Notes: generated by a model not told the origin, from the letters alone. A stretch of DNA of 35,570 bases from Desulfobulbaceae bacterium (GCA_003249645.1 QKIH01000088.1:1-35570); one strand, 5' to 3'. Positions 1-8,839 are shown, counted from the first letter of the stretch. Numbers and translations are program-made.

Positions 1-31
1 GGGTGCTCGTGAAGGTGGTTTAGATTTCTAA
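1..31 (+). CDS. rplR: 50S ribosomal protein L18, C-terminal end only
   Basis: Only the last nine codons are inside the window, reading GAREGGLDF and then TAA. This matches the usual end of L18, and L18 directly precedes S5 in the spc operon of most bacteria. L18 binds 5S rRNA in the large subunit. The identification rests on this short tail plus gene order. The stop is 27 bases before the S5 start, so the two genes are in one operon. Confidence 0.75.
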   Translation, partial: GAREGGLDF

Positions 32-58
32 TGATATCACAGTAAATGGGGGTGTCCC

Positions 59-571
59 TTGTCTGATTTCAAGCGTTCCAAAAGTGAAAGTACCGAGGAA
101 CTCATCGAGAAAATAGTTTTTATCAACAGAGTAGCGAAAGTTGTAAAAGGCGGTCGCCGTTTCAGCTTCAGTGCTATTGTTGTTGTTGGTGATGGTAAAG
201 GAAGAGTAGGTTACGGCCTTGGTAAAGCAAACCAGGTACCTGACGCAATTCGTAAAGGCGTGGATAAAGCAAAAAAAGACATGTGCTCTGTTTCATTAAC
301 TGATGTGTCTATTCCACACGAGATCGTCGGCAAATATGGTGCTGGCAAAGTTCTTCTCAAGCCTGCCTCCGAAGGTACCGGTGTTATCGCTGGTGGTCCT
401 GTTCGTGCAGTGCTCGAAGCAGCCGGCGTGACCAATATTCTTACTAAATGTCTCGGTTCAAACAATCCACACAATATGGTTAAAGCCACATTGGATGGAT
501 TGAGAAATCTACGTTCTGCAGAAAAAATTGCTGCACTTCGTGGAAAGACTGTTGAAGAATTAACTGCTTAA
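59..571 (+). CDS. rpsE: 30S ribosomal protein S5
   Basis: S5 belongs to the 30S decoding-site region and affects translational fidelity. The 170-residue product has the N-terminal double-stranded-RNA-binding-like half (about residues 15-80, with the glycine-rich [16 protein letters not shown]) and the C-terminal ribosomal fold ([17 protein letters not shown]). The length is normal for the family. The start is a TTG at 59, preceded by the G-rich stretch GGGGGTG; no in-frame ATG fits better. It lies between L18 and L30 as expected for the spc operon. A short inverted repeat follows the stop codon and is listed separately. Confidence 0.97.
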   Translation: MSDFKRSKSESTEELIEKIVFINRVAKVVKGGRRFSFSAIVVVGDGKGRVGYGLGKANQVPDAIRKGVDKAKKDMCSVSLTDVSIPHEIVGKYGAGKVLLKPASEGTGVIAGGPVRAVLEAAGVTNILTKCLGSNNPHNMVKATLDGLRNLRSAEKIAALRGKTVEELTA

Positions 572-599
572 AATCCTTTCAGTTTCAAAAGGATTTTTT
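570..599 (+). terminator. weak terminator-like hairpin in the rpsE-rpmD gap
   Basis: A 10-bp perfect stem (AAAATCCTTT / AAAGGATTTT) with an 8-base loop is followed by T residues. It begins inside the rpsE stop codon. It is A/T-rich and sits inside an operon that must be read through, so it is more likely a weak attenuator or an mRNA 3'-end stabiliser than a true terminator. Confidence 0.3.
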
Positions 600-628
600 G
601 ACGAAATACTTACACAAAAGGTAGTCAA

Positions 629-811
629 ATGGCCGATACAATTACATTTACTCTGGTTAAAAGCGGAATCGGCAGTACCGATAAGATTCGCGCGACTTTA
701 ACTGGTCTAGGGCTTACCAAAATGCAAAAGACCGTAACACGTAAAGATACTCCAGAGATAAGAGGCATGCTTAAAAAAGTAAGCCACCTGGTTAAAATAG
801 TGGAGGGTTAA
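629..811 (+). CDS. rpmD: 50S ribosomal protein L30
   Basis: This 60-residue protein matches the short bacterial L30 type in size and pattern: a first strand ending in LVKSGIGS, then LTGLGLTKM and a C-terminal VSHLVKIVEG. L30 is a large-subunit protein on the solvent side. It is preceded by AAAGG and starts with ATG. Its stop codon is one base before the L15 start, and the L15 Shine-Dalgarno sequence (GGAGG) lies within its last codons, so the two are probably translationally coupled. Confidence 0.96.
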   Translation: MADTITFTLVKSGIGSTDKIRATLTGLGLTKMQKTVTRKDTPEIRGMLKKVSHLVKIVEG

Positions 812-812
812 G

Positions 813-1265
813 ATGATTAATTTAGGAAATCTTTCCCCGCAAAAGGGATCGACCAAACAGCGTAAGAGAGTTGGTAGAGGCCATGGTAGCGGACATGGCA
901 AGACCGCTGGACGTGGTCACAAAGGTTTTAAAGCACGTTCAGGTTCCGGTGTTAAGATGGGTTTTGAGGGCGGCCAGATGCCACTTCAGAGACGTCTTCC
1001 GAAACGCGGATTTCACAACAAGTTTGGTAAACAGTTCGCGCTGATCTCTCTTTCTCAGCTTGAAGCATTCAATGGCACAGAAATTACCGTTGATGCACTG
1101 GTTGAAGCAGGTATGGTAAAAAAAGGTTCTCTTGTTAAGGTTCTTGCAAATGGTGAAATCTCCAAAGCAGTCAATGTTAAGGTAGATAAAATTAGTAAGA
1201 GCGCAAAGGAGCTTATCGAGAAAGCAGGCGGAACTGTAGTTGTCCCTGAAGTGTCTGCTGAATAA
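813..1265 (+). CDS. rplO: 50S ribosomal protein L15
   Basis: This is L15, a late-assembly 23S rRNA-binding protein. The 150 residues begin MINLGNLSPQKGSTKQRKRVGRG, then a Gly/Arg/His-rich extension (GRGHKG), FEGGQMPLQRRLPKRGF, and a globular C-terminal half ending in VVVPEV. All are L15 hallmarks, and the length is typical. It sits directly after L30 and before secY. A small CTGGA/TCCAG hairpin lies in the 46-base gap to secY, too small to call as a terminator. Confidence 0.97.
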   Translation: MINLGNLSPQKGSTKQRKRVGRGHGSGHGKTAGRGHKGFKARSGSGVKMGFEGGQMPLQRRLPKRGFHNKFGKQFALISLSQLEAFNGTEITVDALVEAGMVKKGSLVKVLANGEISKAVNVKVDKISKSAKELIEKAGGTVVVPEVSAE

Positions 1266-1311
1266 ATTCTGGAATTTTCCAGTTACTAAGCAAGGTTTTA
1301 GGTAACGAATA

Positions 1312-2616
1312 ATGAGTGGATTGCAACGCGCAGCAAATATTCCAGAACTTAGAAAAAGAGTATTTTTCACACTCATCATGCTTGCAGTGTACCGGATGGG
1401 GGTTCAAATCCCCACTCCGGGCATTAATGGCGAGGCTCTTGCTGAATTTTTTCAGCAAAACGCAGGAACACTCTTTGGAATGTTCAACATGTTTTCAGGT
1501 GGTGCTTTATCAAACTTTTCGATATTCGCTCTTGGAATCATGCCGTACATCACGGCTTCTATTGTTATACAATTGTTAACTGTTGTCGTTCCTCAGCTTG
1601 AGGCTCTTAAAAAAGAGGGCGAAGCTGGAAGACGGAAAATTACTCAGTACACAAGGTATGGTACGGTTGCATTGAGTCTCATTCAGGGAACTTTTATCGC
1701 AACAGGTCTTGAAGGAATGTCAGGCCCTTCCGGTGCCGCTATCGTTCTGGATCCCGGTATTCAGTTCAAACTCATGACTATGCTGACTCTCACTGCAGGA
1801 ACAGCGTTTATCATGTGGCTCGGTGAGCAGATGACTGAAAGGGGAATAGGTAATGGTATTTCTCTCATTATCTTTGCAGGTATTGTAGCAAGGGGCCCAT
1901 CCGCAATTATCAACTCAATCCAGCTCGTTCAGGCTGGTGAAATTGCGCTGTTCTTTGTTCCTTTCCTGCTTGTTTTTATGTTTGCGATCGTAGCAGTTAT
2001 TGTTTTCTTTGAAACCTCCCAGAGAAGAATTCCTATACAATATGCCAAGCGTGTTGTTGGGAGAAAAATGTATGGTGGGCAGAGTTCACATCTGCCGTTG
2101 AAGATCAACGTGGCTGGTGTTATTCCACCGATCTTTGCCTCTTCTCTTATGATGTTTCCGGCGACTATTGGTCAGTTTATCCAGGTAGATTGGGTACAGA
2201 AGGCTAGCGCGGCTATGCATCCCGGAACGATTTATTATTACATTCTCTATATCGTGATGATTGTTTTCTTCTGCTTCTTTTATGCAGCAGTGCAATTCAA
2301 GCCTGAGGATGTAGCTGAAAATTTAAAGAAAAACGGTGGGTTTGTTCCCGGAATCAGACCAGGGAAGAAAACTGCAGAATTTATAGACAAAGTACTAACC
2401 CGACTAACTGTTATCGGTTCTATTTATCTCAGCGCAGTCTGTGTGCTGCCGACCATTCTCATTCAGCAATTTGACATACCGTTTTATTTCGGTGGTACAG
2501 CTTTGCTGATCGTTGTTGGTGTGGCCATAGACACAATCTCTCAAATTGAATCTCATTTAGTTATGAGAAATTATGAGGGATTTATGAAGCAGGGGCGGAT
2601 CAAAGGCAGAAGGTAA
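1312..2616 (+). CDS. secY: preprotein translocase subunit SecY
   Basis: SecY is the central channel of the Sec translocon in the inner membrane, working with SecE, SecG and SecA. The 434-residue product has the expected ten hydrophobic segments. Family signatures include VYRMGVQIPTPGING near residues 26-40, the first-helix plug region, GIGNGISLIIFAGI in the middle, and the RPGKKT motif in the cytosolic loop before helix 9. The C-terminus ends with the basic MKQGRIKGRR. Length is normal. It occupies the usual end-of-spc position between rplO and map; adk, found here in some phyla, is absent. Confidence 0.98.
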   Translation: MSGLQRAANIPELRKRVFFTLIMLAVYRMGVQIPTPGINGEALAEFFQQNAGTLFGMFNMFSGGALSNFSIFALGIMPYITASIVIQLLTVVVPQLEALKKEGEAGRRKITQYTRYGTVALSLIQGTFIATGLEGMSGPSGAAIVLDPGIQFKLMTMLTLTAGTAFIMWLGEQMTERGIGNGISLIIFAGIVARGPSAIINSIQLVQAGEIALFFVPFLLVFMFAIVAVIVFFETSQRRIPIQYAKRVVGRKMYGGQSSHLPLKINVAGVIPPIFASSLMMFPATIGQFIQVDWVQKASAAMHPGTIYYYILYIVMIVFFCFFYAAVQFKPEDVAENLKKNGGFVPGIRPGKKTAEFIDKVLTRLTVIGSIYLSAVCVLPTILIQQFDIPFYFGGTALLIVVGVAIDTISQIESHLVMRNYEGFMKQGRIKGRR

Positions 2617-2640
2617 TAATTTCTGTCAGTTAGTTGAAAA

Positions 2641-3417
2641 ATGAGCGACAAATCAATTACAATTAAAAACAGTGATGAAATTCAGCTTATGCTGGATTCA
2701 AATCAGATTGTCGCTGAGGTACTCAAAAAGCTTGAGACAGTAGTTGAACCAGGAATCACAACCTGGGAACTAGATAAAGTTGCTGAAGATATGTGTCTTA
2801 AAAGAGGTGCTGTTCCGGCCTTTAAAGGATATCGGGGTTTTCCAGGCAGTTTATGTGTCTCAATAAATGAGGAGGTTGTTCATGGCATACCTTCTCACAA
2901 AAGAAAGCTTAAAAAAGGTGATATACTCTCTGTTGATTTTGGGGTTCGCCTGAAAGGCTATTATGGAGATTCTGCTATTACCCTTCCGGTAGGTAGAATT
3001 GATAACGTCAGCCATAAGCTTCTTAAAGTGACAGAAGAATCACTGTATAAAGGGATTGAACAGGTACAGGAAGGAAATCGGGTCTCCGACATATCAGCTG
3101 CAGTGCAGCAACATGTCGAAGCAAACGGTTTCTCTGTTGTTCGGCAATTTGTTGGACATGGCATAGGGTCTGCTCTTCATGAAGGACCTGAGATTCCTAA
3201 TTTTGTTCAAAATGAAGCGTCACCAAGGTTGCAGGTAGGTATGGTTCTTGCGATTGAACCGATGGTTAACGTAGGAACGCACAAGGTGAAGATTTTGAAG
3301 GACGGCTGGACGGTCATAACTGCAGATAATAAACGGTCTGCACATTTTGAGCATTCAGTGGCTGTTACAGATAACGGCCCGTTAATATTAAGTTCTCGTG
3401 AAAATATAACTAGCTAG
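2641..3417 (+). CDS. map: type I methionine aminopeptidase
   Basis: It removes the initiator methionine from nascent proteins in the cytosol using two divalent metal ions. The 258 residues contain all five expected metal ligands: D99 and D110 (LSVDFG and YYGDSA), H173 (GHGIG), E206 (AIEPM) and E237 (HFEHS). The substrate-contacting His is H81 (VVHGIPS). Numbering is within two residues of the E. coli enzyme. There is no N-terminal zinc-finger extension, so it is the short bacterial class Ia form. It starts with ATG 24 bases after secY, the common secY-map-infA order. Confidence 0.97.
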   Translation: MSDKSITIKNSDEIQLMLDSNQIVAEVLKKLETVVEPGITTWELDKVAEDMCLKRGAVPAFKGYRGFPGSLCVSINEEVVHGIPSHKRKLKKGDILSVDFGVRLKGYYGDSAITLPVGRIDNVSHKLLKVTEESLYKGIEQVQEGNRVSDISAAVQQHVEANGFSVVRQFVGHGIGSALHEGPEIPNFVQNEASPRLQVGMVLAIEPMVNVGTHKVKILKDGWTVITADNKRSAHFEHSVAVTDNGPLILSSRENITS

Positions 3418-3488
3418 AAAAAAGTCCTTCTCATTTCTTATATTATAATACGCAGCTTTTAATTGTTATTTGTGTAACAGGAGCCTCC

Positions 3489-3725
3489 ATGGCAAAAGAA
3501 GAAGCAATTGAAGTAGAAGGAACTATAATCGAGCCATTACCCAACGCGATGTTTCGTGTAGAGTTGGATAATGGCCATAAAGTATTAGCCCATATTTCCG
3601 GAAAAATGCGAATGCATTTCATCAAGATATTACCGGGAGACAGGGTTACGGTAGAACTTTCTCCCTATGATCTAACCAGGGGGCGAGTAACTTTTAGGGC
3701 GAAAAATGCCAAAAAGAAAAAATAG
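3489..3725 (+). CDS. infA: translation initiation factor IF-1
   Basis: IF-1 binds the 30S A site during initiation. The 78-residue OB-fold protein contains the family core ([20 protein letters not shown], then [19 protein letters not shown] and [15 protein letters not shown]). It is a few residues longer than the usual 72 because of a lysine-rich end. It starts with ATG after AGGAG. A TATAAT hexamer lies about 40 bases upstream at 3444-3449 without a convincing -35, so an internal promoter is possible but unproven. The next gene, L36, begins 14 bases after its stop. Confidence 0.96.
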   Translation: MAKEEAIEVEGTIIEPLPNAMFRVELDNGHKVLAHISGKMRMHFIKILPGDRVTVELSPYDLTRGRVTFRAKNAKKKK

Positions 3726-3739
3726 AGAGTCTGGTTATC

Positions 3740-3853
3740 ATGAAAGTAAGATCTTCTGTAAAAAAAATATGTAGTGATTGCAAGGTATTCAAGCGCAATG
3801 GAGTTGTACGCGTATCTTGTAAAGTGAAAAAACACAAGCAGAGGCAGGGATAA
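3740..3853 (+). CDS. rpmJ: 50S ribosomal protein L36
   Basis: This is a 37-residue protein, [20 protein letters not shown] at its start, with the zinc-ribbon ligands C11, C14, C27 and H32. It is therefore the zinc-binding (C+) form of L36, the smallest large-subunit protein. Length and the basic C-terminus are exactly typical. It lies between IF-1 and S13, the standard start of the alpha operon. Confidence 0.95.
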   Translation: MKVRSSVKKICSDCKVFKRNGVVRVSCKVKKHKQRQG

Positions 3854-3898
3854 CCTCATTTGCCACGTTAATTTTACTACTCTATGAGGAGATAGATT

Positions 3899-4264
3899 TT
3901 GGCACGTATAGCAGGAATTGACCTTCCAAGAAATAAACATATGGATCGCGCGTTAACCTATATCCATGGTATTGGTTTAACTTCAGCAAGACAAATCCTT
4001 GATAAAGTTGATTTGCCTTATACCATGAATAGCGACGATCTTAACGGTGATGATGTTGCACGTATCCGTCAGGTACTTGAATCGGACTACGTGGTAGAAG
4101 GTGACCGTCGTCGTGAGGTTTCCATGGATATTAAAAGGCTTACTGACCTCGGTTGCTACCGCGGTAGACGTCATCGTATGGGCCTTCCATGTCGTGGACA
4201 GAGAACTAAAACAAATGCGAGAACCAGAAAAGGGCCTCGTCGTGGTGCCGCGCGCCGTAAATAA
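3899..4264 (+). CDS. rpsM: 30S ribosomal protein S13
   Basis: S13 sits in the 30S head and forms bridges to the large subunit. The 121 residues begin [20 protein letters not shown], continue with [14 protein letters not shown] (helix-two-turn-helix region), [15 protein letters not shown], and end in the typical basic tail [18 protein letters not shown]. The start is TTG at 3899 after GAGGAG; the family-conserved N-terminus begins exactly there, which settles the unusual start. It is followed 20 bases later by S11. Confidence 0.97.
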   Translation: MARIAGIDLPRNKHMDRALTYIHGIGLTSARQILDKVDLPYTMNSDDLNGDDVARIRQVLESDYVVEGDRRREVSMDIKRLTDLGCYRGRRHRMGLPCRGQRTKTNARTRKGPRRGAARRK

Positions 4265-4284
4265 AGAGTATACAGGGAATAGAT

Positions 4285-4683
4285 ATGGCTGGAGCTAAAC
4301 GTGCTGATGCACGCAATAAAAAGAAGGTTAAAAAGAACGTACCGGAAGGTGTCGTTTATATATATTCTACCTTCAATAACACCATTATTACCATCTCTGA
4401 TAAGCAGGGAAATGTTATTTCCTGGTGTAGTGCAGGTGTCTTAGGGTTCAAAGGATCCAGAAAAAGTACACCTTTTGCAGCACAGAATGCCGTTGCAGAC
4501 GCTACCAAGAAAGCTACTGATCAGGGAATGAGAAAAGTCGAGGTTAAAGTAAAGGGACCGGGACCAGGTCGTGAGGCTGCTCTTCGCGCTCTTATTAACG
4601 CAGGTCTTGAAGTATCCAGGATCTACGATGTTACTCCTGTTCCACATAATGGTTGTAAACCTCCTAAACGTCGTCGTGTATAG
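4285..4683 (+). CDS. rpsK: 30S ribosomal protein S11
   Basis: S11 is part of the 30S platform and binds 16S rRNA and the mRNA path. The 132 residues have the family core: [45 protein letters not shown] and the C-terminal [17 protein letters not shown]. Length is normal. It starts with ATG and lies in the canonical S13-S11-S4 order. Confidence 0.98.
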   Translation: MAGAKRADARNKKKVKKNVPEGVVYIYSTFNNTIITISDKQGNVISWCSAGVLGFKGSRKSTPFAAQNAVADATKKATDQGMRKVEVKVKGPGPGREAALRALINAGLEVSRIYDVTPVPHNGCKPPKRRRV

Positions 4684-4735
4684 TTGATTCATCAATTGTC
4701 ACACGACTTAATTATAAATAGAATGGAGGCCAAAG

Positions 4736-5365
4736 TTGGCTAGAAATATAGGAGCTGCATGTCGTAGCTGCAGACGTGAAAATATAAAACTTTTTCTCAA
4801 AGGCGATCGTTGTTATTCAGATAAATGTTCCTTTGAGAGACGTGCTTTTGCACCGGGACAGCATGGTCAGTCAAAATTTAAGAAAAATTCTGACTACGCA
4901 ACCCAGCTTCGTGAAAAACAGAAAGTTAAAAGTATGTACGGAATGCTCGAAGCACAGTTCCGTCTTTACTTCAAAAGAGCAGATAGTCAGAAAGGCGTAA
5001 CTGGTGAAAATCTTCTTATACTGCTTGAAAGAAGACTTGATAATGCCATCTTCAGAATGGGTTTTGCATCTTCAAGAGACCAGGCAAGACAGCTTGTAAG
5101 ACATAAACATATTCTCGTTAACGGCAAAAAAGTTAATATTCCTTCTTTTCAGGTAAGTGAAGGAGATGTTGTTTCGCTTAAAGAGAAGAGTCGTGCGAAT
5201 GCTCTGATCAATGATAACCTTGAAGCTGTTGCCAGAAGAGGCATCCCTTCATGGATTGAACTTGATAAGGATAATTACAAGGCTACCGTAAAAGCTCTTC
5301 CAAATCGTGATGAGATTACGATGCCGATCGCAGAACATCTTATTGTTGAGCTCTACTCTAAGTAA
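4736..5365 (+). CDS. rpsD: 30S ribosomal protein S4, zinc-binding form
   Basis: S4 nucleates 30S assembly and, in many bacteria, represses its own operon. The 209 residues contain the N-terminal cysteines C9, C12, C26 and C31 of a zinc knuckle, the AFAPGQHGQ segment, and an S4 RNA-binding domain ([20 protein letters not shown] and the following [18 protein letters not shown]). The start is TTG at 4736 after GGAGG, and the conserved MARN start fits it. A strong A-tract hairpin follows the stop codon. Whether S4 autoregulates here cannot be read from the sequence. Confidence 0.97.
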   Translation: MARNIGAACRSCRRENIKLFLKGDRCYSDKCSFERRAFAPGQHGQSKFKKNSDYATQLREKQKVKSMYGMLEAQFRLYFKRADSQKGVTGENLLILLERRLDNAIFRMGFASSRDQARQLVRHKHILVNGKKVNIPSFQVSEGDVVSLKEKSRANALINDNLEAVARRGIPSWIELDKDNYKATVKALPNRDEITMPIAEHLIVELYSK

Positions 5366-5381
5366 CGCTTTGCAGGATATG

Positions 5382-5407
5382 AAGGGAAAAGCTTGCTTTT
5401 CCCTTTT
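5382..5407 (+). terminator. terminator-like hairpin between rpsD and rpoA
   Basis: A 9-bp stem AAGGGAAAA / TTTTCCCTT closes a 6-base loop (GCTTGC) and runs into TTTT. It begins 16 bases after the rpsD stop in an otherwise polycistronic unit. It could lower transcription of rpoA-rplQ relative to the ribosomal genes upstream, or protect the 3' end of processed mRNA. A second small repeat, CTTAAG-TGATT-CTTAAG, lies further downstream before the rpoA start. Confidence 0.45.
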
Positions 5408-5513
5408 AAAATTAAGAGTGCCTTTAAGGATTCACCAGCGGTTATCTGCTTAAGTGATTCTTAAGGGTTTTTCCGCTTTTACAATGTTAGTCGAAACGCA
5501 GGATAAAAATACT

Positions 5514-6551
5514 ATGACTCAAGTTATCGACGAAAATATTCCATCTTACCGTAACTGGCACGAGCTTATTCAACCTGAAAAATTAGAGGTTGATAAGGCG
5601 AAACACACCGAGTTTTACGGAAAATTTGTGGCACAGCCACTTGAGCGTGGATTTGCTACCACTATCGGTAATTCGCTAAGAAGAATCCTGCTCTCATCTA
5701 TTCAGGGTGCGGCTATCACAACCCTGAAAATTGAAGGTGCTCTTCATGAGTTCACCTCAATGAAAGATATTAAAGAAGACGTAAGTGAAATAATTCTTAA
5801 TATCAAACAGGTTCGAGTGAAACTCACTTCAGGTGATTCACAAAAAGTTTATATAAATAAAAAAGGACCGGGTGTTGTAACCGCAGCTGATATTTCAGGA
5901 TCCTCATTTGTTGAGGTCATGAACCCTGATCAGGTCATTTGTAATCTCACCGGAGAGACTGATTTCAACGCAGAATTAACCGTTGAATGGGGTAAGGGAT
6001 ATCAGCCTGCAGAGAGACAATCAAAGGAAGATCTCTCTATCGGACAGATTCCTGTTGATGCAATTTTCACCCCGATCAAGAAAATTCAATATGTTGTATC
6101 GCAGGCTCGTGTAGGTCAGCAGACTGACTACGATAAGCTTACTCTTGAAATAGAGACCGATGGTAGTGTAAGACCAGAAAATGCACTTGCCTATGCAGCG
6201 AAAATTCTTAAAGAGCAACTTATTATATTCATTAACTTTGACGAAGAAGCTGCAGAGCCGGAGAAAAAGGATGATGACGGTGGAGATTACGAACCACTGA
6301 ATCCATATCTTGATAAACCGGTTGAGGACCTTGAGCTTTCTGTAAGATCTGCCAACTGCCTTAAAAATGCAGAAATTAATTTTATTGGCGATCTTGCCCA
6401 GAAAACTGATCAGGAAATGCTTAAGACCAAAAATTTTGGTCGTAAATCACTCAATGAGATTAAAGCATTGCTTTCAGAGATGGACCTTTCTCTCGGTATG
6501 AAGTTTGAGAACTGGACGCCACCAGACGTAAGCGCTAAGGACGAAGATTAA
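5514..6551 (+). CDS. rpoA: DNA-directed RNA polymerase subunit alpha
   Basis: Alpha dimerises to start RNA polymerase assembly, and its C-terminal domain contacts UP elements and activators. The protein has the alpha-NTD ([20 protein letters not shown], then [15 protein letters not shown]), a charged Glu/Asp/Lys linker, and an alpha-CTD ([19 protein letters not shown], then [18 protein letters not shown]). I choose the ATG at 5514 because AGGA lies 10 bases upstream (5500-5503) and the resulting 345 residues fit the family. In-frame starts at 5454 (GTG) and 5484 (ATG) would add 20 or 10 residues but have poor ribosome-binding sites. Confidence 0.96.
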   Translation: MTQVIDENIPSYRNWHELIQPEKLEVDKAKHTEFYGKFVAQPLERGFATTIGNSLRRILLSSIQGAAITTLKIEGALHEFTSMKDIKEDVSEIILNIKQVRVKLTSGDSQKVYINKKGPGVVTAADISGSSFVEVMNPDQVICNLTGETDFNAELTVEWGKGYQPAERQSKEDLSIGQIPVDAIFTPIKKIQYVVSQARVGQQTDYDKLTLEIETDGSVRPENALAYAAKILKEQLIIFINFDEEAAEPEKKDDDGGDYEPLNPYLDKPVEDLELSVRSANCLKNAEINFIGDLAQKTDQEMLKTKNFGRKSLNEIKALLSEMDLSLGMKFENWTPPDVSAKDED

Positions 6552-6629
6552 ATAAATCATCATAGTTTATATTAGTTTAAATGTTATTCTGAGTGATTGA
6601 CCGGAATAAACAGTTTTGAGGATAGAATC

Positions 6630-7028
6630 ATGAGACACAATAAATCCGGAAGAAGATTAGGACGTAACAGTTCTCACAGAAAGGCTATGTTCAGAAACAT
6701 GGTTACTTCTCTGTTTGAGCATGAGAGAATTGTTACCACCAAGGAAAAAGCAAAAGAGCTTCGTCCTATTGCAGAAAAAATGATCACCCTTGCCAAGCGC
6801 GGAGATCTTCATGCAAGAAGACAAGCGCTTAGCTTTATCAACAGCGAAGACGTTGTCAGTAAATTGTTCAGTTCAATTAAAGATCAATTTGCAGACAGAA
6901 ACGGTGGATATACCCGTATCATCCAGACAGGTGTTCGTCGCGGCGACTGTGCTGACATGGCGATCATTGAGCTTGTTGGTTACGAGGAAGATCTTGGTGA
7001 AGCTGTTGAGGAAGAGGCAGAAAACTAA
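6630..7028 (+). CDS. rplQ: 50S ribosomal protein L17
   Basis: L17 is a large-subunit protein near the exit tunnel. The product begins [20 protein letters not shown], the invariant L17 start, which fixes the ATG at 6630. GAGGA lies 7 bases upstream. An upstream in-frame TTG at 6597 would add 11 residues not found in the family. The 132 residues include [18 protein letters not shown] and GGYTRI, and end with an acidic tail ([13 protein letters not shown]) longer than the minimal L17 end. It is the last gene of the alpha operon and is followed by a strong terminator. Confidence 0.96.
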   Translation: MRHNKSGRRLGRNSSHRKAMFRNMVTSLFEHERIVTTKEKAKELRPIAEKMITLAKRGDLHARRQALSFINSEDVVSKLFSSIKDQFADRNGGYTRIIQTGVRRGDCADMAIIELVGYEEDLGEAVEEEAEN

Positions 7029-7054
7029 TTCGTCTCTTCTGCGTTACCTTTATG

Positions 7055-7093
7055 AAAGCTGTTATGAATTTTCTATTCATAACAGCTTTTTTT
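7055..7093 (+). terminator. intrinsic terminator of the spc/alpha operon
   Basis: A perfect 15-bp inverted repeat, AAAGCTGTTATGAAT (7055-7069) and its complement (7075-7089), encloses a 5-base loop and is followed by seven T residues (7087-7093). It lies 27 bases after the rplQ stop. It is the clearest terminator in the window. The ribosome-binding site of the next gene (CAGGAG) begins only 6 bases after the T tract. Confidence 0.92.
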
Positions 7094-7109
7094 GTTTTCA
7101 GGAGCCATT

Positions 7110-7874
7110 ATGTCTAAAGATAAACAATTTCCGGAAGGGATGATTCCGCTTGGGAAGGATCCCTTTAGTTTTTCATGCCATCCAGGAGTGCCTTGTTTCA
7201 CGATCTGCTGTAAGAAAGTCGATCTAGTACTTTTCCCTTATGATATAATTAGACTTAAAAAATCGCTGGGGATGGACTCACAGCAGTTCCTTACAGAGCA
7301 TGTTAATCTGGTCAAAGGGGATAATCCATTTTTCCCGACTGTAATGCTTAAACTAGGCGATAATGATGAGCACAGTTGTCCTTTTTTAACCGAAGAAGGA
7401 TGCAGCGTCTATGATGATCGCCCATCAGCATGCAGAACATATCCTCTCGAACGTGCAGTTGACCGGACAAGTTCAATGGGCAGACCAGAAGAATTTTACT
7501 TCGTCGCCAAGCATGATTACTGTAAAGGACACTTTGAAGATACTCAGTTTACAGTAAAACAATGGGTAAGAAATCAACGCATAGACGATTTCAACATGAT
7601 GAATGATCTTTGGGCTGAGATGGATACGCTGTTTAGAACAAATCCATGGAAAGGAGAAGGTAGCGGCGGTCCGAAGCAGCAGATGGCATTCATGGCATGT
7701 TATGATATTGATGGATTTAGAGAGTATGCAGGTTCGCAACAGCTTCTTAAACGTTTCCGGTTGACAAAAGATCAGAAAAAGAGGCTGGTTCAGGATGATA
7801 TGGAGCTTCTAAAATTCAGTTTTGAATGGGTTAAATTGTTTTTAACCGGCAGATCATCGCTTGTTCAAAAATAA
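7110..7874 (+). CDS. YkgJ-type Cys-rich (putative zinc/iron-chelating) protein
   Basis: This belongs to the YkgJ/YcgN-like CxxCxxCC superfamily, proteins thought to bind metal or an Fe-S cluster through conserved cysteines. Their biochemical role is generally unknown. The 254 residues show the cysteine set C23, C29, C33-C34, C90, C98 and C108, in CFTICCKKVD and in CPFLTEEGCSVYDDRPSACR. The tail (residues 115-254) is helical in character without a recognised domain. The start is ATG 7110 with CAGGAG 5 bases before it; an in-frame TTG at 7092 lies inside the terminator T-tract and is rejected. No partner gene is obvious: it stands alone between the alpha operon terminator and the rpsB promoter. 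No signal peptide is seen. Confidence 0.85.
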   Translation: MSKDKQFPEGMIPLGKDPFSFSCHPGVPCFTICCKKVDLVLFPYDIIRLKKSLGMDSQQFLTEHVNLVKGDNPFFPTVMLKLGDNDEHSCPFLTEEGCSVYDDRPSACRTYPLERAVDRTSSMGRPEEFYFVAKHDYCKGHFEDTQFTVKQWVRNQRIDDFNMMNDLWAEMDTLFRTNPWKGEGSGGPKQQMAFMACYDIDGFREYAGSQQLLKRFRLTKDQKKRLVQDDMELLKFSFEWVKLFLTGRSSLVQK

Positions 7875-7900
7875 TCAGGCATGCAAATTGCGAGTTAGTC

Positions 7901-7929
7901 TTGCAATGAATGACTGATCGTGGTATATT
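7901..7929 (+). promoter_or_regulatory. candidate sigma-70 promoter for rpsB-tsf
   Basis: TTGCAA (7901-7906) and TATATT (7924-7929) are separated by 17 bases, the optimal spacing. It lies 27 bases after the YkgJ-type gene and about 130 bases before rpsB, leaving room for a structured leader. It is a prediction from hexamer match and spacing only. Confidence 0.55.
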
Positions 7930-7979
7930 TGTTCGTTTTTGCTTTAAGCAAACTAGTGTAGTTTGACTAATTTAACACA

Positions 7980-8036
7980 CACCCGGAACTATATACTGGT
8001 GTTACTTTGAATAATCATAAGTAATTAACCCGGGTG
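7980..8036 (+). promoter_or_regulatory. possible structured leader of rpsB mRNA
   Basis: CACCCGG (7980-7986) can pair with CCGGGTG (8030-8036), closing a 43-base loop just upstream of the rpsB ribosome-binding site (AAAGGAG). In gammaproteobacteria S2 represses its own operon through an rpsB leader RNA. Here only the position and the stem are seen; the match to a known S2-binding fold is not demonstrated. Confidence 0.35.
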
Positions 8037-8062
8037 GCGGCCAAACCAGGAAAGGAGAAATC

Positions 8063-8839
8063 ATGGCTAATGCAACAGTAAAAGAAATGTTACAGGCAGG
8101 TCTTCACTTCGGTCATCAGACTCGTCGCTGGAACCCGAAAATGAAACCTTACATTTATGGTCCACGTAACGGCATCTATATTATCAATCTTGATATAACC
8201 AAAAAGATGTTCGATAAAGCGTGTGACTATGTAGCTGCAAAAGTAGCAAAAGGCGGAAGTGTCCTGTTTGTCGGCACCAAGCGTCAAGCTCAGGCGATCA
8301 TCAACGAAGAAGCCAAACGTTGTGGAATGTATTATATCGATCATCGTTGGCTCGGTGGCATGCTTACCAACTTTCAGACCATTAAAAACTCTATCGACCG
8401 TCTGAAAACTATTGAATCCATGCAGGCCGACGGTTCTATCAACCGCTTTCCAAAGAAAGAAATTCTGCTGATGGAAAAAGAGCGTGTTAAGCTCGAGAGA
8501 AACGTTGGTGGAATTAAAGATATGCGTCAGCTTCCAAGTGTTATCTTTATCGTTGATCCGAAAAAAGAGTCCATTGCAATCAGCGAAGCACAGAAACTGA
8601 ACATTCCGGTTGTAGCTCTTACTGATACAAACTGTGATCCAGACGGAATCGATTATGTAATCCCTGGAAACGACGATGCTATCCGCTCAATTCGCCTTAT
8701 TTCCAGTTTCGTAGCTGAGGCAATTCTTGCCGGTCAGGCACAAAGAGATGGCGATGATGCTTCTGATGAGGCTGTAGCTGCAGCAATGGGTGATGCCGGT
8801 GCTGAAATGCTTGCAAAAGTAGAAGAAGCAGACGAATAA
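8063..8839 (+). CDS. rpsB: 30S ribosomal protein S2
   Basis: S2 is a late-binding 30S protein needed for S1 docking and initiation. The 258 residues match the family end to end: [56 protein letters not shown], and [20 protein letters not shown]. The C-terminus is an acidic/alanine-rich extension. The start is ATG after AAAGGAG. It forms the classic rpsB-tsf pair with the following gene, with a hairpin between them. Confidence 0.98.
   Translation: MANATVKEMLQAGLHFGHQTRRWNPKMKPYIYGPRNGIYIINLDITKKMFDKACDYVAAKVAKGGSVLFVGTKRQAQAIINEEAKRCGMYYIDHRWLGGMLTNFQTIKNSIDRLKTIESMQADGSINRFPKKEILLMEKERVKLERNVGGIKDMRQLPSVIFIVDPKKESIAISEAQKLNIPVVALTDTNCDPDGIDYVIPGNDDAIRSIRLISSFVAEAILAGQAQRDGDDASDEAVAAAMGDAGAEMLAKVEEADE

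Noticed and set aside
1393..1422. Sequence resembling a tRNA T-arm (GGGGTTCAAATCCCC).
   Set aside because: It lies inside secY and encodes the conserved RMGVQIPTPGI segment; no acceptor stem or anticodon arm is present.
3444..3449. TATAAT before infA as a promoter.
   Set aside because: No -35-like hexamer at 16-18 bases; noted under infA only.
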